Below are positions 12,601-27,924 of a stretch of DNA of 64,000 bases, piece by piece. The stretch's first letter is position 1. Each line of letters starts with the position of its first letter. A program made the translations under genes and the position numbers. The DNA comes from Centroberyx gerrardi (lineage: Eukaryota > Chordata > Actinopteri > Beryciformes > Berycidae), in the NCBI RefSeq assembly GCF_048128805.1, contig NC_135997.1:8116616-8180615 (forward strand). The letters run 5' to 3'. The notes below the pieces were generated by a model. That model was not told the DNA's origin, did no database searches, and was given only the letters and a program-made list of their open reading frames with translations.

Positions 12601-15600
12601 TTTGTGCTGCCTTTGATAGGTATGAGCGGTGGAGGGAGCTTCGGGGGCATGGACAGCATGGGCAACATGGGTGGCTATGGAGGGAGAGACATGGCGCCCA
12701 TTGGCAGGATGGGAGGTACGGGAGTATGCTCGCTCCAAGTGTGCAGAGATGTGATTCAGTGACTTCCTCTAACATTATAAATCTTAACATGCACCTCTGT
12801 GTGTCTTTGGAAACTTCAGCGTTTTGTAAAGTTTACTTGTATTTTTTCCTCTGTGTTTAGATATGTACCGGTCAGGGATGGGTGGAATGGATCGGGACTT
12901 TGGCCGCAGTGACATGCCGATGAATCGAGGATTTGGGGACTCATTTGGAGGAATGGGTAAGTACAGTGACATTCTGACTTCAAACAACCCTGAACTACAT
13001 CCATACTGAACCACCAGACAGCAGAGGCTAAGCAAGGTCTTGTCTGTAGTTTGGCTTTGAGCTGAGAAGGGGTTTTGGGGTTGTTTGTGTGCTGTTCTTT
13101 TTGTGGGCTGACTGTTGTGTTTGCATGCTGTTGTGATGCTGTTGTATATTATGGTGTAATCTAATGTGCGCCGGCTTGCATTCTCTCCCTTATGAGGAGG
13201 TGGAAGTTTTGGAGGAGGCATGGGCAGTTCTGGCATGGGACACATGGGGACTGGATTAGGTACGTCAGATATTCCATCCTTCATTTTCTTTTCTCCATGG
13301 ATCCTCTATCTCAGCTCGTCAATTTACCCTCACTTATAGATACAGAAGGGGTACTTGTGAGCTACAGCCAACTATGCTACTAGTCTCTTTATGGCAGTTG
13401 GCATTCAAAAGGTAATAACCCTTACAATATTACCTTCTGTTGACAGCTAATACAACCAGACATGTAAAAGAAGAAATGACTACTATCATGACAGGTTAAA
13501 TGAAATATAAAATGGATGCTGGGTGACGGGGTGGCCTCGTAGTTAGAGAGACGGCCCTTCAGCTAGAGGACCTGGGTTCAAGCCCCTGTGTGTGCAAGCA
13601 CTGGCCCTGCTGAGGTGTCGCTGAGCGAAAACATGTTCGGACTTCCCTGTGGAGGGGGGGGGTGGCAAACAAGGAATTTATCGAAGTATCACATCACAAT
13701 TATTTACTATTATTTAAAAATATCTAAAAAATATTCGTATTGCTAATATGAATCAACAAGCATGGGACAAATGTGTATCCAAATAGTGTTTTGTCTCTTT
13801 TTAAATGATTTATTTATTTTTTTTGCCCCTGCTGCTTCAGTTTACCTCTCCATGTGTAATCTCACCTAAATCATTCATCTCATAACATGTGTAATTTAAC
13901 AAAATAAGTGTCATTCCACAGCTATAGTATGAATAACTAAAATAGTCCTTATTTAGGCTGGTCTTGCATAATGCTGGAGGCTTGCCCTCCATTCTCCTTG
14001 CTCTATTAAAGAAAAACATTGAGATTTTGCCCATTTTCAGTGACTAGCAATGACTTTCCATCTGCCCCAACATTAGTTCCATCCTTTGCTTTGTCAGAAA
14101 CTTTTAATTGAAATAGACTTCTCATAGCTCCCAGTGTCTCCAAAGTAAGTTATCTGTCATTGTGACGATAATGTGAGCGCTATTGTGTAGAAAATTTGCA
14201 TGGAGACTTTCAGAAAACTAAATTTGGACGATAGAGAAAATGGACCATAATGCTGATAGTCATTTTTTATTATTTCCGAAGGCATGATCAGAATGTGAGA
14301 GGCTAGATTACCGAGTTGAGCGTTGTAGGTGGATACGTGACCTAGGTCTGCTTGGTCTACATAATATTATAGCGCCTATAAGAATTACTTTCCTTAGTCT
14401 AATTGTATTCTTGTAAATATTCATGACTGGGAGGTAGGCGTACAAATTAATGTGCTGCGCTTTATTCTGTTAAGTCAAAAAGCCTGAACATAAATATGCA
14501 TTGAGGGTTGAGAAAATCGTAGCTTGCATTTAATGGACTTGGACACGTAAGGTGGTTCCAAGTCTGCACTCCCTGTACAAACAATGTAGCCGGCCATGTT
14601 GGACTTTCATGACAACTAAAGCTTTGCGTTGATGGAATACCAAGGCAGGGACAAATCAGAGACTTTTGACAGTGTTTAGATGCACTTTAATGACACTTTT
14701 CAACTTAATTGGAGGAAATGGGAGTTGCGGGGTTAAGCACAAGACTGTGAAACTTGATGTTATGGTATCAATGTGTAAATGTGCTGAAATGGTAAAACGT
14801 ATCCATTTATTATGCAAGGCAATTATGATGGTATTAGGAGAAACTGAATCGCTGGTATGATCTTGAAATCCCTGTCCTTATAACTGTGCAGCCAGCCTGT
14901 GCAGGGCTAGGACAGTGCTGTATCCTCCATATACTGCAGCGTCTAAGAACACAGCAGAGGGGTTCCTCGTCTCAGATGCTCACTTAATAAGTGTGTGTGT
15001 GTTTGTGTGTGTCCATTGCAGGTGGCGGAATGGGCAATATGTCGATGGACCGTATGGGCTCCAGCTTTGACCGTATGGGCATGGCAGGAATGGAGATGAA
15101 CCGCGGCTTTGGAGGCTATGGAGGAGGGGGAGGTTCCCACATGGGCGGAGGCATGTCCGACAGAGGCTCTGGGTCCAAGGGGGGCTGTCAGATCTTTGTG
15201 CGAAATGTAAGTGCAGCAAGTTAGATATGTACATTGCAGATGGTTCTGCTAGTATAGTGAAAAGGAAGCTGTCAAGTAGGGTCAGTTACAGAGCCACTTC
15301 TGAGACTTCCCCAACTGATTTAATATATATTTCAGTTGATTAATATAGTATTTTCTCTTTGTGTTGATACTCTCGCATTAATTGAGGTCCTGATAGGCAA
15401 GAACTCATACTCTTGCCATGCATTAAATTTAAATGTAAATGGTAATGATACTGTAAATGACTAATTAATTCTAGGATTGGTTTGTTTAGATTAATTACCT
15501 GGTGCTGTACTTAACAGTAGGATTTGAAAGTTGTGAGATAATTTTCCCACTCTTCCTAGTCCTTCTGCTTTAATAATCCATTTGTATATGCTTTATTGGT

Positions 15601-16108
15601 GTACTCATCTTATTTATCCTATGCTGTGTTGATCTCTCCCAGCCTCAGGTATAATATGTTGATGCAGTTTCTTCGTTTGTGTTGCAGCTGTCATATGATC
15701 TTACTTGGCAAAAGCTGAAAGAGAAGTTCAGTCACTGCGGTACGTCCTTAAATATGAATCTAATCTTTATTGCTGATGCATTTGCACAACTCAAACATTA
15801 ACTTATTTCCTTCTGACATTGACACATGGATCATATACGAACAAGGATCCCAATATAATATCAGGTTTTGGATTTATCTGCACTGTGAAACATTGTGGTG
15901 TCAGCATTTGAAACAGTTAACTCATTCCTGTCTGTGTATTGCAGGCCAGGTAATGTTTGCAGAGATCAAGATGGAGAATGGGAAGTCAAAGGGCTGTGGG
16001 ACGGTGAGGTTCGACTCTCCAGAGAGTGCCGAGCAGGCCTGTAGGATGATGAATGGAACCAAGATCAACGGCCGAGAGGTGGATGTCCGTATAGATCGTA
16101 ACGCCTAG
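6671..16108 (+). CDS. myef2: Myelin expression factor 2, three-RRM RNA-binding protein (16 coding exons)
   Basis: Nuclear RNA/DNA-binding protein of the hnRNP M family, known as a repressor of myelin basic protein transcription. Coding exons: 6671-6780, 7419-7627, 8395-8447, 9534-9627, 10447-10638, 10729-10882, 10980-11029, 11121-11181, 11742-11843, 12453-12497, 12620-12715, 12861-12956, 13197-13259, 15022-15206, 15688-15739, 15945-16108. All are bounded by AG/GT with agreeing phases except the exon 3/4 junction (see findings). The start is the ATG opening MADVITLDDD; an upstream in-frame Met at 6587 extends into likely 5' UTR. RRM1 begins at about residue 84 with RVFISNIPYDMKW. RRM2 carries VFVAN and KSRGMGTVTF. 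RRM3 at the C terminus carries QIFVRN and KSKGCGTVRF. A Gly/Met-rich linker separates RRM2 and RRM3. Total is about 575 residues against 600 in human. It lies divergent to ctxn2 and convergent with slc24a5. Confidence 0.93.
6822..7270. repeat. Clustered TAGCTAACGTTAGCTA palindromes in myef2 intron 1
   Basis: The perfect 18-bp palindrome TTAGCTAACGTTAGCTAA occurs at about 6824-6841. A 16-bp version lies near 7067-7082 and partial copies (AACGTTAGCT) near 7253. All are in the first 500 bp of intron 1. No transposon boundaries are obvious around them. Confidence 0.7.
9534..9627 (+). CDS. myef2: myef2 exon 4, reading frame not continuous with exon 3
   Basis: The exon encodes the second half of RRM1 (VVEFKDEEFVKKAIETMNKH and onward) and ends in phase 0, which joins exon 5 correctly. 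It is 94 nt, so it needs two bases from the preceding exon, but exon 3 ends in phase 0 at a perfect GTAAGT donor. Related proteins have Gly-Cys-Gly between the Arg ending exon 3 and the VVEF of exon 4; those residues are absent. The shortfall is 8 nt. Confidence 0.75.
9640..10320. mobile_element. Non-autonomous DNA transposon in myef2 intron 4
   Basis: The left end begins TAGGGC then AATTATGGCATAAAAATG. The right end, read on the other strand, begins TACGGCTGCACAATTAACCC. These resemble the two ends of a common fish miniature element whose tips read TAGGGCTGCACGATTA. About 680 bp, AT-rich at both flanks, no transposase coding. The left end is about 12 nt past the last base of exon 4. The short open frames inside are not genes. 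Confidence 0.5.
11549..11579. repeat. Short perfect hairpin in myef2 intron 8
   Basis: AATGTTTGTAAC and its exact reverse complement are separated by a 7-nt loop. Too short to be a typical microRNA precursor. Confidence 0.6.
13197..13259 (+). CDS. myef2: myef2 exon 13 with tandem 3' splice acceptor
   Basis: The 3' splice site reads TATGAGGAGG, so either of two AGs three bases apart (ending 13196 or 13199) could be used. Both keep the reading frame and differ by one Gly codon. The exon is symmetric (phase 1 to phase 1) and encodes part of the Gly/Met-rich linker. Confidence 0.7.
   Translation, partial: EVEVLEEAWAVLAWDTWGLD
13524..13650 (+). mobile_element. tRNA-derived SINE (head plus partial body)
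   Basis: The segment has an A-box-like TGGCCTCGTAGTTAGAG and a B-box-like GGTTCAAGCCC spaced as in a tRNA-type Pol III promoter. It is followed by a body resembling the CTGCTGAGGTGTCGCTGAGC part of fish SINEs. It lies in myef2 intron 13 and runs into a G-run. It is not a functional tRNA gene, as no acceptor stem can be drawn. Confidence 0.55.
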
Positions 16109-16308
16109 AGCTTTCGTAGAAGTCACACTAACACACGTCCACATTCAACCCTCTCGCCAATGAGCTTTTGTTTTGTTTTAAAAACACAGTTATTCCATAT
16201 CTCCATTATGTCCACTGTTTCACAAACTTTTGTTTATATATTAAGATTTTTTTTTTTTTTCATCTGTTTTGTAAACCCTTTTTAATTTGTGGGGCAGTTA
16301 ATTGAACA

Positions 16309-16314
16309 AATAAA
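16309..16314 (+). terminator. myef2 polyadenylation signal
   Basis: A canonical AATAAA about 200 bp after the myef2 stop codon, in a T-rich 3' UTR. It is the first canonical signal downstream and ends a plausible short 3' UTR. Confidence 0.7.
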
Positions 16315-17077
16315 CTTTTTTAATTTTTAAACCTGGTGGTTGTAAAATCTACTGAGATCAAAGTCTTCAAGGTGTTCATCATCCCAGTGTGTGTTTAGCT
16401 GAACCTGAGGTGTAGTTCTGTTAAACATGATTGCTTCTCATTGCACTACATAAAATGACCTCTTGAAGTGTGAAACTCCTTATTGCTCATGAAGGCAGCA
16501 GGGAATTATCAGGTAATGGTCTCTAACCCTTTTCACATGAAGCTATATGAATTTCCCTACCTTCATGATCAATTGTAATTTTATTTCAGCAAAAGCTTTT
16601 GTCCAAGTCAAGGGTTTCCATATTTGATTCAACTGGCATCGTTACAGATCTCAGTGCTAAAATACCTATGATGTCCACATAAACTTTGCAGGGTCAGGTG
16701 TAAACAACCTTGATAAAAACTTGCGTAATTCTATTTTTACCAGTTAGGCAATAGAAGACAAGTGGAAAGTTTTAGTGGTTTTTTTTTTGTTGCTATTTAT
16801 GGCTCCTTCCACCTTCTTCCTTGCGGGCAATAAGGGCCTGCTCATAAAAGCTTATCAGAATTAGATGATGCCTCCTCTTTTGTTTTCACTCACCCACCCA
16901 TTTGGAATAAAAGACAAGGCCACGTGAGTTCAGTTGGCACCTTTATTTCCTGAGTTTGATTGGTCAGTTGTTCTGGGTTCATTCACACTCAGCAGCCAAA
17001 GCCCGTTTTCTATTTTCTTATGCAGCTCCTTCAAATGTACATGCTGCCATTTTCTTTTATTTCAAAGCACTGAATTA
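16315..17077. other. Convergent intergenic region, myef2 side
   Basis: No coding exon is supported. The possible extended 3' UTRs of myef2 (+) and slc24a5 (-) would meet here. TTTATT words near 16942 and 17056 would be AATAAA on the minus strand and are alternative distal slc24a5 poly(A) signals. Confidence 0.5.
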
Positions 17078-17552
17078 CGCTGAACAAAAATATAAACGCA
17101 ACACTTTTGTTTTTGCTCCCATTTTTCATGAGTTGAAATAAAAGATCTAAGACTTTTTCTATGCACACAGAAGGCTTATTTCAAATTTTGTTCACAAATT
17201 TGTTTAAATCCGTGTTAGTGAGCACTTCTCCTTTGCCAAGATAATCCATCCACCTGACAGGTGTGGCATATCAAGATGCTGATTAAACAGCATGATTATT
17301 GCACAGGTGTGCCTTGGGCTGGTCACAATAAATGGCCACTCTAAAATGTGCAGTTTTATCTTGAAAAAAGACATTTATTAGGCACTGAACTATGGATCTC
17401 ACATGACTAGGGCTACAGATATGCATTTTTTGAAAACCAGTCAGTATCTGGTGTGTATCTGGTGTGCATAGAAAAAGTCTTAGATCTTTTATTTCAACCT
17501 ATGAAAAATGGGAGCAAAACCAAAAGTGTTGCGTTTATATTTTTGTTCAGTG
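17078..17552. mobile_element. 475-bp non-autonomous Tc1/mariner-type element
   Basis: Terminal inverted repeats of about 85-90 bp begin CRCTGAACAAAAATATAAAC at both ends and include the shared GCTCCCATTTTTCAT and AAAGATCTAAGACTTTTTC blocks. The element is flanked by TA at 17076-17077 and 17553-17554, the expected Tc1/mariner target duplication. Internal sequence (CACCTGACAGGTGTGGCAT and following) matches the non-coding ends of a Tc1-like transposon widespread in ray-finned fish. The transposase gene has been deleted. Confidence 0.85.
17488..17493 (-). terminator. Candidate slc24a5 polyadenylation signal inside transposon repeat
   Basis: On the minus strand this reads AATAAA. It is the first canonical hexamer downstream of the slc24a5 stop codon, about 400 nt away, and lies in the right inverted repeat of the Tc1-like element. 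Whether it is used is unknown. Confidence 0.35.
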
Positions 17553-17892
17553 TATATAGGGGGCCTTGAGTGAGACAAGACATTTCAAAACTGGATGAGA
17601 GTCTTCATTTTGTGATAAATAAACGTCCTGGTCTGGATCTTGAGAGTCTCACACAAGAGAATGATCTTGGGCACTTTTTTCCACTTACAGTAAAATATAT
17701 TACTAATAAAGACCATCCTCTTTAAGAGATGTGACCAGCACACTTCTTCCACTGTATCTTTTGAATATGTGAGTGGCCGAATGTGCTTCCATATAATTTG
17801 AAGATTCTTTTGGTTTGACCCTGTTTTTTTGGACGGACTATTGTTCTAGTCCTTTTCAGTAAATATGGCTCAGGTCCCGGGAGGCTCAGATC

Positions 17893-23746
<5,854 letters not shown>

Positions 23747-25494
23747 TTGAGTTAAAATGTTGAAATTAGGAGTTGTTCCAAGGAGTCATGAGACTGTTTC
23801 TATACTGTAACGAGCCTGCCAAACATTGAGTGTGGGTTTTAAGCTCCTGGTAAATGCTGCATCTACCACTACACTACGACTACAAGCTGCAAAAGAGAGC
23901 TTATTGGGGGGAGCAGGCATCTTTTAAGGTCTGCGCCACCACGAATGGGGGATCACGAGTTGCAATCATTCCAGTCGACTTGAACAGACTCCAGCCTGAG
24001 GTGCGTTCAGGGATGTAGTGCAGGATAAACCCTCAGAAACACAGTTCAACCACCTTTTTATTTGTGGAATAGAGTTTACACACCTTTTTCTAGTGACACA
24101 TATATTTATGACATAAATCTGTATGTATCTTAGTAAGCATATGCTATCAAACTATAGACCCCCATGGATGGGGTCTTTTACGAGCTTAAATTACTGCTTT
24201 TCTGAAAATATAATGGATTTTTTTTATACTACTGTGGCTGTGATACCTTCACCAACTGGTAGGTCATATTCACCTACCACTTTATTTACCACTGTGCCAC
24301 TGGGTGCATTATAATGGCTTCAAACACACGGACTCATAAAAAAAAAAAATAAAAAAAAACACGGACTCATAGGATGGAGGGATTGTTAAAAATGGAGCAG
24401 TACAGCCCTGAGGTAAATGGGTCTCCCGTCGGTTTTAACTAAGCCAAACATATTTTTAGCATTTGGCGTACTCAAATGCTTTTGGAAAAGCCTTTCCCTG
24501 TATGGAAAAAAAATATGCGTTAGAGGGGTAAAGAGGATGGTCACAGGCTTATAGATAGCCTACATATGTAGAAATATGTTTTTCCACATAAAAACTGCAG
24601 CCCTGCCTTCCATGTAGGTGAAGTGCAACCTGCGAAATGACATAGGCCTATTCATAGGATTCCTACCACAGGCCATGTTGGTAGGAAAATAACAGATGAT
24701 TGTAATAAATTAACAGGTGATTACAATCAAATGACAAACACAGCCAATGAGCTGTGTGCATTGTAAAGCGCCATATTGGTAGGAAATGCGTGTGACATCA
24801 TGGGAATACTATGGATAGTGTGAGAGATACAGAAAGGCCTATAGTAATCCTATAATAACGTTTGGAAGGATACTACAGGCTACAGGTATTACAGCAGAAG
24901 GAGGGGTGGAGGGGGGTATGGGACTAGTTGGGACATGCCCCAAAAGTTGTTCCCCATCTTCCTTGCAACGGACCAGGGAGAAAAGCGTGTGCGCTGTCTG
25001 CACATCATCAAAACATGCGCTCAGGAGAAATAAAGCTGTCCGTTCTGACAGCAAAACAGACCTGGAGGAAAATGGTAAGATTGTTTTTATGTCATATTCC
25101 TTCATAGGCCTTGCTCTTCGCTCCAGCAACTTAGTTGGCTTTCTTCACTAACAAAAAATCACTATAATATCCGTACAGGGACGATAATAGTAGATTCATT
25201 GTGATCTTATATCGTAGGCCTTCATGGTATTTTTTATTGCCTATAGTATACTATTATTCCACTAATATTCTTGTGTTAAAATTTTGCTGTGATATATACT
25301 GTACCTGTAAAATGTAGGCTATTAAAGGATTACTAACGATCTTTTTCGCCAGAGCTGACCCTAGAACAGGCAATATGAATGCAAACTATTGAATTAGATT
25401 TACTGAAGTTTGCTAAATGATCCAACAGGGTCATTGTTTACAAACTGCTAGTGGACTTACAAAAAGTCCACTTGGCAAGTTTTGCATTATAGTA
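23747..25494. other. slc24a5 upstream region
   Basis: Should contain the slc24a5 promoter and 5' UTR. No coding exon is supported. A fragment of the family A repeat lies near 24836-24890, and a poly(A) insertion with flanking direct repeats at 24326-24371. Confidence 0.5.
24326..24371. mobile_element. Poly(A)-only retro-insertion with target duplication
   Basis: The 13-bp direct repeat ACACGGACTCATA occurs at 24326-24338 and 24359-24371 and flanks 20 bases that are all A except one T. This is the footprint expected of an extremely 5'-truncated LINE-machinery insertion. Confidence 0.65.
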
Positions 25495-25502
25495 GGCTAG
25501 AT

Positions 25503-25842
25503 CAGTGATTATCAACCGTTTTCATATCAAGGACCCCCTAATTGACACATGAGAGCCACAGACCCCTAACTTGATGAGATTTTGTCTCTCGGACCCAAAT
25601 CTGAGAATATTTTTATTGTTAGATATGATTTTGTCCAGAATTCCAAGACTATCTGTAGTGTAGGTTGAGCGATAACAGTGAAACTATGATCAAAATAGTC
25701 ATTCTTCTACCTCTCTAATTGTGTTAACTTTGTGTTAAATTAAATAATGCTGAAGTTTAACAATTCATCAATTTGCTGGGGACCCCCTGGAACCCCCTCA
25801 AGGACCCCTGGTGGTCCCCGGACCCCTCGTTGAGAACCACTG
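25503..25842. mobile_element. 340-bp hAT-type miniature element with perfect 8-bp target duplication
   Basis: Starts CAGTGATTATCAACC and ends GTTGAGAACCACTG, inverted repeats typical of the CAGTGGTTCTCAACC family. Flanked on both sides by GGCTAGAT (25495-25502 and 25843-25850), an exact 8-bp duplication as hAT transposases make. No transposase is present. Confidence 0.9.
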
Positions 25843-26906
25843 GGCTAGATGAAACAAAGAGTAGGCTGCACATTCTTTGTAAGTGTTGGCGTTAGGAATC
25901 AATAGGCTACATACTGTATAGTTTTATTGCCAACCAAGAGACAGACTTGGATATATAGCGCTCCTATGTGGTGAAATTAGATGGTCTTTTTACATTAAGC
26001 CTATTTACTACAGTGTAATATAGTTAAACGCCATTTTGGCTGAAATTGTGAAGTTTGTAGTTTGACCTTTTTGACACTTGGCTGTGTGTAGCTGTGCCTG
26101 GATGTTGTAGTTGTTTTTTTATTTCATTGTGTTTTTATGTGTGGGAGTTAAATCATCATTAGATATGGTTTGTAGTTACTTGATTTGTGCACAGTAAGGA
26201 CGGTGTTTGCATTATAAAATTACATGTAAGACATGTAATTTTGAGCTATATGACACCCTCTCTTACAGTAACTGATTCCTGGCAAGTAGGCTACAACTCA
26301 TTATGGAATGCTACTGAAATTCTTCACCTACTTCAGATCTTTGCATTTGCACATTTGTTGAGGATGAAATCATCCATTCATGTAATATTTAGCAATGAAT
26401 TTCAGGTAGCACTCATTTTCAAGATGGATATAGAATGTTCATAGCCCTGTTAGTTTGTTTAGTTTTAGTGCAGCAAAGCGACACAGTGTTTTGACCAGAG
26501 CCTTAACCCACCAGTAGATGCCAGTGTTTGCACATGGATCAAAACAGGAAGGCTTATGATATCTTTATAATGGAACTGTGCGCCCTAATTTCAAAACTAG
26601 TGACTTGGGATGATGAGGAAAAAACCTAAAAGTTGTTTTTCCTTTTTTTTTTTTTTTTTTTTTACTATGATGTTATTAATAGGTTTCACATTGTGTTTAC
26701 TTTGGATTTACTTGGATGCGTTGGTTAATAAATTATATTGTAGGCTATTTCAATGGAATTTAAGGACTGTGGCTCCACCATGTTCCCTGTTATCAATAAC
26801 TGTAGACCGAGAGTAAATATCACACCCTCTAGCTTGCAGCTTATTTACAGAATCATGCACCACCAAGATTAATTATATAACACCATATTCATAAAGAGGC
26901 TTGCAT

Positions 26907-26914
<8 letters not shown>

Positions 26915-26957
<43 letters not shown>
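26915..26957. repeat. (TG)n microsatellite
   Basis: About 21 TG units. A second shorter tract with (CT)n lies at about 27030-27070. Confidence 0.9.
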
Positions 26958-26958
<1 letters not shown>

Positions 26959-27236
26959 TTGGAGACTTGTCCAGCATGGTACAATGGGAACTTGGCAAGA
27001 AACTTATCCATCTCAGTTGTCATTGGTAGCCTCTCTCTCTCTCTCTCTCTCGTGTGTGTGTGTGTGTGTAAGTGTGTGCGCGTGCACTTTCACTTGTGTG
27101 CAAGAAGATACAGTGGCCAGTTGGAAACATCCTGCTCCATCTCAGTTGTCAGCTGTGTGGAAGAACCAGTTCTTTAAAACTATTTGAATCCTATGTGATT
27201 TACTCTGATTGGTGGATTCAAAGAAAGCATTTAAAA

Positions 27237-27242
<6 letters not shown>

Positions 27243-27286
<44 letters not shown>
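27243..27286. repeat. (TG)n microsatellite
   Basis: About 22 uninterrupted TG units. Confidence 0.9.
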
Positions 27287-27287
<1 letters not shown>

Positions 27288-27924
27288 TAGAAGCAGAATG
27301 CATTCTGCACACCAAGTATTAAGTTCTGGGTTTTGTAGAGTGAATGAATAGTCAACAAGGTAGATTACTAACACCGTTCTTGACTGACATATTGGTTTTC
27401 ACAACACTGATCTCGGTCACAGGAGGAAGGAAAAACAAGTCCAACTAGAAAAACTGGTTGAGTTTCTCTTCTCATCATGACACATGGAAAAGTCAACAGC
27501 TTTTATTAGTTCCACAAGAACTGCTCTTTGTCTTTTTGACCTATGCCCATGAAATTGCCCTTATCATTTACTTATCGGCTTCTTCTTATTGTATGCTGTT
27601 CCTTGGCTCTCGACATCAGCACGTCTGTGTGTTTTGTGTTCTTCAACTTGTTAAATGCCAGCACCCTGCCCTCTGAGAGGAGTGCTCAGTGTTCAAGGTT
27701 CAGGAAGATAACGAGAGGTGAGTGGCTGACGCAGAGCCCGTGTTAGGTTACCGAAAGCTCATATCAGATTACCGTTGACAGCAGGTTAGGTGAAACTCTA
27801 CCTGCATTCAGATCACTGTGAGTCGAACAACCAGGAACTGGAACTAACAAAGGACTACTCCCACAGACTAAAGAAGCTCTAATAGACCGCTTCATGTTGT
27901 TGTTTTGAAGAGAAGAGCGTTACC

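Larger units (their letters stand above)
25851..27924. other. Region upstream of the RNF128-like gene
   Basis: No supported exon. Contains a T-run at 26642-26663, a short perfect hairpin (AAAATTACATGT and complement) at 26217-26243, and two GT tracts. Presumed promoter and 5' UTR of the downstream gene lie in the last few hundred bases. Confidence 0.45.

Noticed and set aside
13524-13600. Possible tRNA gene
   Set aside because: A- and B-box motifs are present but no cloverleaf with acceptor stem forms, and a SINE body follows, so it is called a SINE.
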